Shown here piece after piece: positions 1-10,715 of a stretch of 64,000 nt of DNA. How positions within the stretch are numbered: position 1 is the first letter of the stretch; every line of letters starts with the position of its first letter. This DNA is from Tetrahymena elliotti 4EA (Eukaryota > Ciliophora > Oligohymenophorea > Hymenostomatida > Tetrahymenidae): NCBI GenBank assembly GCA_000231825.2, contig JH720339.1, forward strand, positions 425,890-489,889. Reading direction: 5' to 3'. Under the pieces are notes generated by a model. That model saw only the letters and a program-made list of their open reading frames with translations, ran no database searches and was not told where the DNA came from. The position numbers and the translations under genes are program-made.

Positions 1-649
1 CATCATTCCATATATCCACATAAGATCCTAATAAAACACCTTATAACAGACCCATGCAAATCAACTATCTATTATACTAAGCTAAACGCTCTTTTGTATT
101 TTCTACTTCAATGTATCTAATTTAATCATCCTTTGTTTATCCTTAATCATCCATTTTATTTTCAAATTAGCTCTAAATTTTTTATGCACTCTAATTGTCT
201 TTTAAATATTTTTCATAGTTTGAAAATGCTTATCCTTTAGAAATTTCGGTATTTTCAGATTTCTTATTAAATAATTATTAATCATTGCTGAATTCCTATT
301 ATTAATTTTATGAGTTGTAGCTAAATTAGTCTTAACCAGCACTCTATTTTAAACTTTGAAGTAAATGCTTTTAATCTTTGCTATATCCTAAAACTTAAGT
401 TGACTATTTGTATTTATAGATTGAATAAAATTATATTATTCCAACTCCCATCAGTAAGTAAGAAGTCATGGAAGGATCAAGATAATAATGAATTGGAAAT
501 GATGCAGCAGTTCCTATAACATTCCTTATTATGCTTTATTTAAACATTTCTTAGTTTACTTCGCTTAAATACTTAAACATCTAAGTTTAGCGACTTCCTG
601 CCAATTCGAAAGTCCAAAATTTGTTAAACTTGAACAAGTTTTTCAACAT
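1..649 (-). CDS. Putative membrane protein, 3' end cut by window edge
   Basis: Function not recognised. With TAA/TAG read as Gln, the minus strand stays open from an ATG at 649 to the window edge, giving 216 residues with no intron needed. The protein begins MLKNLFKFNKFWTF, a basic and aromatic start that could be a mitochondrial targeting signal. Hydrophobic stretches follow around residues 45-55 (NVIGTAASFP) and 65-80 (SYLLMGVGIIQFYSIY). A Q/N/S-rich hydrophilic linker comes next, then another hydrophobic stretch near the break (LICMGLLQGVLLGSYV). This suggests a two- or three-pass membrane protein, perhaps of the inner mitochondrial membrane; that location is inference. It is divergent from the phosphatase gene, with 546 bp between the start codons. 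The stop codon lies outside the window, so the true length is unknown. Confidence 0.75.
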
Positions 650-1195
650 GAAATCTAATACTTTTTTTTGATTATTTTATAATTTCTAGTCAATTTATCT
701 GTTTGATTACAAATAATATTTACTGTAGCTATCTTTTGAATATGAAAAATAATTTAATTATTTATAAATATCCTTACTAAATTTAAAGTATTTTAGAAAA
801 CGATTTGGTTCTTTTTTACACAAAAATTTAGCTTTATTTTATTGCAAGCAAATATAATTTTATTCATTCATTCATTTTATTTTTGTTTTTTCAATTTCAA
901 TTTAAAAAAAAATGTTTTATTTCACTTTATTTTTAACCAAAGCAAAAGTTGTGCTACAAAACCGATAATTACTTTTTGATTTATTTTATGGTTGAAAATT
1001 TATTTTTTTATTTTAGAATAAATTTTGTTAATTTGTAAAAAAATCTATTTGAAGAATCTTATCAAGCAATTTTCGAACTGGTTTTATTTTTAATTTATTG
1101 AATATTGAGAATTTGAATAATGATTAACTGAGCAAAAATTTACTGCCTTTAAAATTAGATAATATAATTATTAAGCTAAGCAATCAATATAAAGC
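650..1195. other. Divergent intergenic region
   Basis: AT-rich spacer between two divergent start codons, so it must hold both 5' UTRs and promoters. Long T and A runs are visible but no recognisable core-promoter motif, RNA gene or repeat was found. Confidence 0.5.
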
Positions 1196-2241
1196 ATGAT
1201 TTAGTAATAGATTATTCAGTAGCAACAAGGTGTATAATAAATCCCTGTTACATATATATAAGGTTATACTAAAGAGATTCTTGCATAATGTAATTAGGTA
1301 CAGATGATATATTGTCCTAGAGTGGGTATCTAATTTTTATAATCTTTAAGCTGGATTTAATCTTTTTTTATAATATAAAGATGCAAATGATGTAATAGTT
1401 GATGAGAAAATAAATTGCATTCTACCTCCTAATTAAGATAATATTGGAGGTCTATATATAGGAAATTATTAAGCTGCTCTATAAGCAGATCTTTTACTAG
1501 AAAGCAATATAAAAGCTGTTTTAACTGCATCTAAAGAAACTCCTATTTAGTATTAGGCTAGTTTAGTGCCATTTTATATGTGTAAAATAAATTTAGGTTT
1601 ATTTTTAGAAATTTTTAATTTAAATTTAATGAATTAAAGAGTTGGACATGAGCGACAGTGGAGAATTAAATTTAGAATAATTTTTTGAATCATCGTTTTA
1701 ATTTATTGATAATGGAATGAAATTTGGAAATGTTCTTGTCCATTGTCATATGGGTATTTCAAGATCTTCTGCTATTGTACTTGGATATCTAATGAACGCT
1801 AAACAATGGACACTAGAAAAAGCATTATGGGTTTTAAAAGTTAAAAGACCTATTGCAAATCCCAATCCTGGTTTTATGGATAATCTATTTGCATTCGAAT
1901 TAAAATTATTTGGTAAAAATAGCTTAGTAGCTCAGGAAAGGAAATAATCAACTCTACCTCCTTTCTTGAAAGAAATATTAAAAAAATCTCCTGCTAAAGT
2001 AGTTCGCGATCACTAAATAATCCACAGAGAATTATAAGAAGAATATATTCCCCTTAATAAATCATATCACATAGAAGAAGTTGTTCCTGATTCAGTCAAT
2101 CAATCCTCCTCAAATTTAAATACTTCATATTTATCTACAGGCAGAAAAGTTAACATTCTTTCAGTATCCCCATCAAAAAATACATCTTTCTATGCAAATT
2201 CCTATGTAGCTCCACAAAATATCTCTCCTCGTTAGGTCTGA
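1196..2241 (+). CDS. Dual-specificity protein phosphatase
   Basis: Predicted to remove phosphate from Tyr and Ser/Thr of proteins through a cysteinyl-phosphate intermediate. Three exons (1196-1325, 1381-1581, 1640-2241) give 309 residues. The DSP fold starts near residue 65 (GGLYIGNYQAAL). It then shows the general-acid region (QLDMSDSGELNLEQFF) and the signature HCHMGISRS with catalytic Cys146 and Arg152, matching HCx5R. The exon 2-3 join rebuilds that region exactly, which fixes the 58-nt intron. The first 45 residues are Gln-rich and the last 90 Ser/Asn-rich, without a recognised domain. Size and fold fit atypical or MAPK-phosphatase-like DSPs, but no substrate-docking domain is visible, so the target is unknown. 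The 5' intron (1326-1380) is the less certain of the two. Confidence 0.85.
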
Positions 2242-3352
2242 AAAATAAATATAATAAAAAATAGTTTTTTAAATAAATTTATATAATTATTTTATTTTTA
2301 ACATTTTGAATCTTTCCAACTCTATTCTTTAATATTTCAAAAAATAAAAATTACTAGTGTCGACTTTATAGTAAAAAATAGCATCTTGAAAATTTTATTG
2401 GTTAGAATTCCTACAATTATTCAAAACCCAATATTAAAATAATATGAAAATCACTTAGATAAGATATCCCTAAGAAATAATGATTAATTTTTCCAGGCTC
2501 ATTTTAATATTTTAATTCGATTAATGAAAACAAAATAAATAAATTTTACTGAATCATTTTATTTGGTATTTGCCATCTTAAAATGTAAATATTGTCCTAA
2601 TTTTAAAATTTATATTTATGTAACTAAATTTTATAAGAAAGGCAAGTTGCAATAATTTCCTAATTAATCTCTAAACTATGATAAGGTGCTTAATTTACAT
2701 AAATATTACTACTTAACCTTTTGATTCAATTTTATTCAATAAAATGAATTTTAAACCTTATAAATGCAAAATAAAACCCCAAACTTTTAACAAGAAAATA
2801 CATATTTAAGTTATTACAGAATCTTTTAAAATAAAAAATTGATTAAATAAAAGATAAAAACACAATAAAGATAAAAATTGATTTTTCTAAGACAAATTGG
2901 TTTTTTTATGCATAAATTTTGACTTAAGTTATTTGATAGAAATAATTTTAAGAAATTAATGTTTTTGATATATTTTTAATCTCTAAATAAAACTGTCTCA
3001 ATTTGCTTGATATAAAGGTTAATTTAATTAAACTTTTGTTTAGATTCAATATTTACAAAATATACTATATTTAATAAGCCTAAAGATTCACAATTTTAAA
3101 AAGTTATTTAATTTGTTTAAAAAACGTAAGGTAGCAAATGATATGGATGATTTGTTATAACTTTAAATTTGAAGAAATTATATTTATTTTGAAAAGAAAA
3201 ACTTACAAATATTATTAATTATTATAATGAAATTTAATTAAATTGATTTAGTCATCTATAATCCATAAATTATAATTATATATATACACGATTAATTTTT
3301 AATTCTTGCTAAAGTTTCAGTAAATACAATTTAATAAGTAATCTATTGAGAT
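2242..3352. other. Intergenic, no feature seen
   Basis: AT-rich stretch between two co-directional genes. Read on both strands with the ciliate code, it offers only short, low-complexity frames. No RNA gene or repeat was recognised. Confidence 0.5.
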
Positions 3353-4771
3353 ATGAGCTAAAAATCATTTACATCACAAAATGAGCTAGAAGAAAACAAT
3401 AAAAATTAAGAAGCCGAAGAAGAATATGTACCATAATAAACTAATTAAAAGGGATCAAACGAAAATTTGAGCAATATCATCAATAAATCCTAGCAGAATT
3501 TGGACAATAAATAGAGAAATAAATCTCCTAATTATTATTAAAATAGCATGAAAGAAAGTGGAGTTATTAACCAATCTCCTAATCGCAAACCTGATGATAA
3601 AACATTTATTACACTTCAAAAAAAAGAAGAAGAATCATAAGTTTGGAAACCTTACGATTTTCTTTTTCCAGCAGGAAGACTTGCTAAATTAGTATCAAAT
3701 ATTTTTTTTAAATGACTTGAAATCAATGCAACTGAATTTAAATTACTTTGTAAATTTATAGTGGAATAATTTAGAATTTTAAAAAAGGTTAAAGTATTTG
3801 ACGTCTATTATAAGAATTTCCCTTTTTCTGATTTATTGAATAAGCTTAAGCTTACAGAAGGCTATCCAATTGTTAATTTAATAGGAGCTGCATAATCAAA
3901 TAGAGGTAAATTTTACGCTGGTTTAGCAAGAGCTTGCTTCAATGGTGAAGCCATAATAGTAGATTCAGCTATTGAAACAGGACTTGAACCTTATGTAATA
4001 AGAAGAGGTAAAATAGCAATAAAATATATATATTGATCTGGCTATTAAGAATAAAATATTTATGTGTTATTTATTTTTTACTATTTAGCTTAAGAATAAT
4101 AATATAAATAAAGATTTAAAACTGATTGGTGTAGCTCCTGAAAATAGTGTAAAATATCCAAAAATAAACTCAACTTATAAAGATCCTTATGAATTATCAA
4201 ATGGCCACACTCATTTATTTTTAGTCAGTAAATATTAATGTAATAATAATAAAGTTTTTAAATATTTAATTATTATTAGATGATAAAGAAAAAACTCTTT
4301 AATGGTCGTAAGAAACTTTATTTAAAATATAATTAATATTGAAGTAAGTTTTTAATGATTTTACTTATATATTTATTAAATTATCTTTTTTATGATCAGA
4401 TTGGCGGAAGGTAAAGTATCTAAAAAAGGTCCTAGATGTAAAATAGTAAATGTACTTTTAGCTGATACTCAAAATTATTTAGATGAAGTTAGATTAGCTG
4501 TTAAATACGATTTACCTATTATAGTTTGTAAAGGAAGTCATATTTGTGATGAAATAATAAAGAATTCTCAATAGCAAGAAGAGAATAAATAGTGGAATTT
4601 AGTTGATGAAGGTAATTTATTCAATAATTTGAATTCATAATTAAAATAAACTCATAATTTGTAGAAATGCAAGAACTTCTTTAGAAAGGTCACTTTTACA
4701 TGCTTGATAGTCTAGACTCCGAAGACATAGCTTAATATATTCACTTTTTTTTAACTTTCACACCTTATTGA
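3353..4771 (+). CDS. Stand-alone TRPM-type SLOG (LSDAT) domain protein
   Basis: Resembles the nucleotide/ligand-sensing SLOG domain at the N-terminus of TRPM channels and related soluble proteins. Proposed exons: 3353-3691, 3788-3994, 4089-4227, 4280-4343, 4400-4611, 4665-4771 (355 aa). After about 110 low-complexity residues the fold reads NLIGAAQSNRGKFYAGLARA, then EAIIVDSAIETGLEPY, LKLIGVAPE, ELSNGHTHLFLV, CKIVNVLLAD and LPIIVCKGSHICDE. This is the alternating strand/Gly-rich-loop order of the family, ending in the typical IIV-x-KGS-x-x-CD strand. There are no transmembrane segments, so it is not a channel itself. Anomaly: reading straight on from exon 1 meets TGA at 3713. A 96-nt intron (3692-3787) removes it without changing phase, but its acceptor is A-rich and unconfirmed. 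The following intron could also end a few codons differently. Confidence 0.7.
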
Positions 4772-5405
4772 AATACATTTTTACTAAATAATAACACATT
4801 AATTTTTCTAAAAATAAAATTTTATTTATGCATAGGTATATAATTTATATTTTAACTAGATATTTATTCTTGATACATTTTAAGAAAATAGTAAATCCTT
4901 TAATATTTTATGCTTTTTTTAAATTTATATAAATTATATTATTTCAAATTTAGAGCTTTACTTTCATAATCTTTTAGTCATATCTATCCAAATTTTATTT
5001 AAAATAATCAAATATTTAAGGATTCAATAAGAAAAATGTAAAGTACTTTTTTAGATTTGGTCAAAATTATTTTCTGAAAATGAAAATTAATCTTAAATTC
5101 GTTGATAAAAAACTCTTGATTATGATTTTGATTTGTAAAATTAATTTGACAATACCTTTGAATTTTAATATCTAAAGTACTTCTTCAATTATTCAAAATT
5201 AAGTGATATTGATTCTCTCTCAAATATTTATAGTCAATTAATGCAATTTTATTTTAGTTAGTCAAATTTGGTTGAATAAGAAAAATCATATTTAAATAAA
5301 AATTATTTAATTTGTTTTTAATCATTAAAGCTAAAATCATGGATTTTTATTCAAAAAAAAAAGTTTTTAACTACAATAATTGAATTTTGGCTCAGATAAT
5401 TTAGC
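4772..5405. other. Intergenic, no feature seen
   Basis: AT-rich spacer downstream of the SLOG gene, up to the palindromic element. No coding frame or RNA gene recognised. Confidence 0.5.
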
Positions 5406-5556
5406 TACAATATATATGTAGAAATACGAGTTCTGGCTCAAAATCCCAAATTACCCTCAACATTTTCTCGACAACTTTTTCAAAAAGTTGTCAAGAAAAT
5501 GTTGAGGGTAATTTGGGATTTTGAGCCAGAACTCGTATTTCTACATATATTACAAT
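5406..5556. mobile_element. Palindromic MITE/foldback-like element with 6-bp flanking repeats
   Basis: Two 69-nt arms (5412-5480 and 5482-5550) are reverse complements around a single central base (C5481), with one mismatch (C5469 against A5493). The direct repeat TACAAT lies immediately outside each arm, at 5406-5411 and 5551-5556, exactly as a target-site duplication would. The arms are much richer in G and C than their surroundings, with GAGTTCTGGCTC and ACCCTCAAC in one arm and their complements in the other. There is no coding capacity. Likely a non-autonomous foldback/MITE insertion; a retained germline eliminated-sequence remnant is an alternative. A transcript through it would form a long hairpin. 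Confidence 0.75.
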
Positions 5557-6144
5557 CACCCCTCAATTAATTGCAAATCCCTTATTAACGGTACTAATTA
5601 GGGAAATTTCTTTTAATTTACAGATTTAGTAAGTTTTTATGAGGCTGTATCAAAAATTGAAGATTTCTTGATTTTATTAATTTAATTAAAGTAGCTATAT
5701 GATGTTTTATATAAAAAGCGATTTAGTAACAAAAATTGATTAAGTATACATTCTTTTGGTAATTAAAATAAAAAAAAAGTAGAACTATTTAATCAATTCG
5801 TATTGCAAAAATCAATAAAATAGCAAAAGTTTTATTAAATTTAATAGTAAAAAATGTCTAATCAAAATTAAGATCATGTGCAAAAGTAAATTTTAAATAT
5901 GAACATCCTTATAAAAATGAAAGTAATTTTTTCAATATAACATTAAAGATTAGATGAAATGCTATAATTCCAATAATAAATTTTAGATGAGAAATTGATA
6001 TTCAAATATCCTTAACATACAAAGAATTCTGATTAAGAAAGTATAATATGTGATAGAAATAATTCTTTATTACGATAGGAGTCTTAATAGGATTAAAGCA
6101 ATTTTTCAAGCTTCTGTAATAGAATTCGTACAGAGTCATAATAA
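5557..6144. other. Intergenic upstream of first K+ channel gene
   Basis: AT-rich 5' flank. I looked here for the N-terminal extension found in the two paralogous channels (a DIRxGD...RQQW block) and did not find it. The first channel therefore appears truly shorter at its N-terminus, or has an unseen upstream exon. Confidence 0.4.
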
Positions 6145-9100
6145 ATGAATGAAAATAAAAGTTATTTTATGAATAATTAGCCTACAAAAACCTTAGATTT
6201 ATCTTCTTCGGTAATTTAAGTTAGAAAAGGTAGAAAAACTATTGATAGGCCAAGGAGAGATGATAGTATGGTAGAATATAGTGGTAAAAATAAAAAATCT
6301 AAAAGAAAAGATTTTCAAAGCAAAATATTTTAATAAGACGATAAAGAAATGCCTGACAAGTAAGATGAAATCCTTATTGATGAAGTGATTAAAAATAAGG
6401 GAAACATATGGGTTTCAAAATTCTACAAAATTTTGACTTTTGTAAACAGATTTATAGTGAGAAATAAGTAGAGATTAATTTACTTTCATCCAAATTAACT
6501 TTAGAGTCATTAGGTTCATGCCATAAATGATGTAGGTAAAATATGAATTATGATATCAATTAAAATAACAAATTTAAATTAATAAAAATTTGACTATACA
6601 ATATAGCATTCACAATATATTATTTTTTAAAAGTAATGAAATGATTGACAAATATACTTTTTTCTTTTTACCTTAAATTTTAAATAGCTTTTGAAAGAGG
6701 AATATTTGCAAATTTATTTTATTACTCTCAAGAAAAAGTATGGATGAACTAAATCAAAATTTTTCTTTACTAAAACTACTTGCTTTTTTTTATTTATATT
6801 TTATCCTAAATTAAGAATTGACAGTGTATCAATAAAATACACTTACAAATCATTAACATTAAATTTTTGATTATGTTAAAAATATTTAATTGAGCTTAAA
6901 AATATTGTCAAGTAAAATTAAGTAAATACTATATAATATGACAATTACATAATTAACTTGTTTAAGAAATATAAAAATAAATAAAAATATTTCAAAAAGA
7001 TAGTATTTCATGTTATTTTTTAATACATAAATTCTAAACTTTCAAAAATAGATATAAAAACTTCTCATTTTTGAGTGATACTTAGTGAAATAAAATTATC
7101 TTTCTATTTTTTTCTCCCCTGCATTTTAATTTAACTGACTTTCATGAAAAATTAGAGTGTTACTTGAAATTACCCAAATCAACTTCAAGATCAAATATAA
7201 AATTATTTTTTTTGTAAAATTAGTGTTTGAATTCAATAACGAGTATGATAATAAATAGATTATGAAAGATAATATTTTTAGAAGCAAATATAAAATAGTT
7301 CGTAAGCTTAGGATTATGTATTTGCTTTTCAGGAAAAGTACCAAATAATGCTACCAACCATTTCAAATCTTCCAAAATAAATTTGTATCAGCAATGAAAA
7401 ATATTTTGGATCCTATACCAGTAATTTTACCCTATAACAATTTTTCTTTAGGATGGGATTTAGTTATTCTAGTTATGATTCTGATTAACGTTATAAAAAT
7501 ACCATACGAGCTAGCATTCAATAATGGAGAATTTTCTGTTGGAATGATAACATATATCAGTAAAACTATTTTTTTTTTTGACTTTTTTATGATGTTCAAT
7601 ACAGCTTTTTATGAAAATGGAGTCCTTGAAAAATAAAGAAGTAAGATTTTCATTCACTTCTTAAAAAAGAGACTAATTATTGAAGGATGTACTTATGCTT
7701 GTCTCTGGTTTAATCCTCTTGGAATAAAAGTATTTAGAACCTTTTTTTTAATAAAATTTTTTTAGTTTTATGATTCTATTGAAAAACTGGTTGATGCATT
7801 ACAGCTATCCTACAAATATAATTTTATTGTAAAGTTGATTGTCCTATTTATTGAAGTTGTTCTTTTGTGCCATTTATTTGCTTGCATCTGGTATTCTATT
7901 GGTAATTATTAAGTATAAAATGGGTAACCTCTAAATTGGATTTAAAAGTTTAGTACAGAGCATAATGATCAATATTAACAATATATTGATTCTATTTATT
8001 TTTCTGTTGTAACGATTGGAACAATTGGTTATGGTGATGTTGTGCCAGTTAGTGTTCTTGAAAAAGGATGTTTAACAGCAATGGCTATTTTTTCTTGTGG
8101 AATATTTGCCTATATTCTTAGTAATATACAGAATGTTTATAGAGAATACTAAATGAAATAGGAGGGATATTTAAACAAGTTGATTAAATTAAATAACTAT
8201 ATGTTCAACAGGGAAGTAAATCCTAATTTATAGTAAATGGCTAGAAAATATTTAGAGTATGTCCATGAGTAAGGGTTTTAGCCAGGTTTTATGCCCTGTG
8301 ATACTCTTAATTCTCTGAGTAGCTCCCTCAGATAAGAAATAAAAGAAGATATATTTAAAAAATCTATAGCAAACATTAAATACTTATAGAATTACAGTGC
8401 TTCAGTAAAAATTTAACTATCAAGAAAAATGACAGAAATCAACTATGGTAAAATCGAATATTTTTTTTATTAAAAATTGTTTTTCAGAAATTTTAATAAA
8501 ATTTTAAGGTCCTGATGAATTTATTATGAAAAAAGGCTAATAACAGCCACCTCGTTTGTATTTTATTTTAAAAGGCTAAGTCGAAGTGTGTTTGGATAAA
8601 GGATTTAGTAGCAGCTTCTAATCATAAAATATGAGATCTAATGAGTTGTTTTGTGTATAAAAGCAAAACGATGTATTAGGGTTATTTGAATTCACCTGTC
8701 AATCATAAATATGCACAACTAATGCAAGAAGTATTGGTGTTACTACAGCTCATGTATTAGCTTTGGATGACTTTTTGGAAGTGATAAACTAAAATTCTTA
8801 AGACAAGGAGATTTACTATTAATAAAAAGATAAAATAAACTTATATTAATACTATGGATAAGCTAAATTATTTTGTTATTCTTGCAAGAGTAGCCAACAC
8901 TTAATAAATGATTGTCCAATATTTTTTTATAAACCTAACAATCAAAGAATAATAAATTATTATATAAAGGAATAAATATAGTTAAAAAAGAATATCAGGA
9001 ATAAATCAAATAATAGATTTAACTCTCTTGCTATTTTTAATTCATTAAAATAAGATATTAAAGAGTTTCAAGAGTAAAATGATTCAGAAATAAATTCTTT

Positions 9101-10007
9101 ATATGAATCATAATCTACTTTAAATGATTTATCTTTATAGAATATTGATGGTTATGAGTCTTTATTAAATTAATAAAGCAATTTATCTCCTTTGAAACCA
9201 AATGGAGAAGTAAATTTAAGACTGGTGAAATATAGGAAATCTTAACAAGAAGATCAAAATAAAGAATTAGATGAGATGGAGAAAAATAATTTTGAAATAA
9301 AAGACAAAATTAAATAAACAGATTTGAGTTTACTAGAATAAAAATTGAGTGAAAATAACACTTAAGCTTAAGCTTATGAATAATTATGCTAAATAAATAA
9401 AGTGAGTCAAAAAGATTATAATCATTTAAAAAGTACTCAAGAGAATATCAATTAAGAAAAAGAAGTTGTAAATAATAATGAAGCAAAATAAAGAAAAAGT
9501 CTTAACATTTCTGTAATTATACCAAAGAGAAATTCAAAGGTATAAGATGCTAAGAAATATAGAAATTCCTTAAATGATACAAAATTATCCTCTCCTGAAA
9601 AAAAGTTAAGCCTCTTAAATTAAAAATAAATCCTTTAAAATTGTGCAAACAGCAAAGAAAACATACAAGAAAGTAATAAAAACATAAAATCTAGTACATC
9701 ATTTTAAAATTTGTCAAAACACGTTAAAAATAAAAATGTGTCTTTTTCAGATATATAAAAAGCTTTAAATTACATAACAACTACAATAGTCAAAAAAGAT
9801 AAATTAAGTATCTTAGAAGAAGTTTAAGAGGAGCTAATTATAGATACAATTAGATCATACCAGTTTTATATGGTACATAATAATGCTTCTGCTGTTATAA
9901 ATAGATATAATACTCTTTAATCTTAAATAAAAGAGAAACAAAAGCAAAGAATATAGGAAGTATTTTCTTCCTCAGTTTAGAACAGAAGTATTTGTTAAAA
10001 AATTTGA
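6145..10007 (+). CDS. CNBD-type K+ channel, paralogue 1 (GYGD filter, zinc knuckle)
   Basis: Predicted plasma or ciliary membrane K+ channel subunit of the six-helix, cyclic-nucleotide-binding-domain class (EAG/HCN/CNG relatives). Exons 6145-6535, 7224-8447, 8509-10007; 1,037 aa. The N-terminus is cytosolic. S1 reads WDLVILVMILINVI and the S4-like segment PLGIKVFRTFFLIKF carries few positive charges. The pore reads VVTIGTIGYGDVVP with filter G396-T-I-G-Y-G-D402, and S6 CGIFAYILSNIQNVY. A long C-linker follows. The CNBD-like domain begins GPDEFIMKKGQ and contains YFILKGQVEVCLDKGF. A CCHC zinc knuckle follows at C661-x2-C-x4-H-x4-C674 (8874-8915), then about 360 low-complexity residues. Intron 1 is unusually long (688 nt). 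First of three tandem paralogues. The codon used as start is the first ATG in frame; a longer N-terminus is possible. Confidence 0.9.
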
Positions 10008-10715
10008 AAAAATTAAAAAAATAGAAATAAATAATTAAATTAATTAAAAACAAGCCTATTTTTCAATAAAATTGGATAATCAAACCCAATTTTGTTTAAA
10101 ATAAGAATAGTTAATAAACAATTTAAGCAAATTTTCACAATCTTTAATTAATTATGTTTTAAAATTTGTTAAAAATAAAATGAAATTTATTATCATTCAA
10201 AAGTTGTATCACTCTCAAATTAAAAAATTTGTGAGGAGTAAATTAACAAAAGTACTAATTTCTTTTTAAAAACAAAAATTGTTGCTTTTATTGTTTTTTG
10301 TTATGAATAAAAAAATAATTTTAAAATAAATCTTATAAAAATTATTATATGAAAATTGTAAAAAATATTTTTATATCTATATATTTTATCAGCTTTTTAC
10401 AAAAATTTAATATTATTATATAATAGTGACAAACAAATTCAAAGCTCTGAAATAAATTTATTTTGCTTGGTAATAACAAATTCTTATTTTTAATTTTACA
10501 ATCCATATTAAACTTGATAGTAAAAAGGCTCCATGTTGCATTTCAAAAATAAATAAGTAAATAGTTGAATTTTAATAGCTTTTCAAGAAATAAAATAGAA
10601 GTTTTAATTTGATTTATTAAACTATTGAATAATAGAACAATCTATAAAATAATTAAGCAGGTTTAATTACAAGTAGAATTAATTAATTTGTTAGTCATTC
10701 GTTAATAATTCTACA
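10008..10715. other. Spacer between channel paralogues 1 and 2
   Basis: About 700 bp of AT-rich DNA between co-directional paralogues. No coding frame or RNA gene recognised; it must contain the promoter of paralogue 2 if the genes are separately transcribed. Confidence 0.5.

Noticed and set aside
2770..2790. AACCCCAAAC-like string considered as a telomeric CCCCAA repeat
   Set aside because: Single partial unit with no tandem array and no nearby end, so not a telomere or chromosome breakage site.
3713..3715. TGA in the SLOG gene read as selenocysteine
   Set aside because: The family has no Cys or selenocysteine at this place, no SECIS-like hairpin was seen after the gene, and an in-phase intron explains it more simply.
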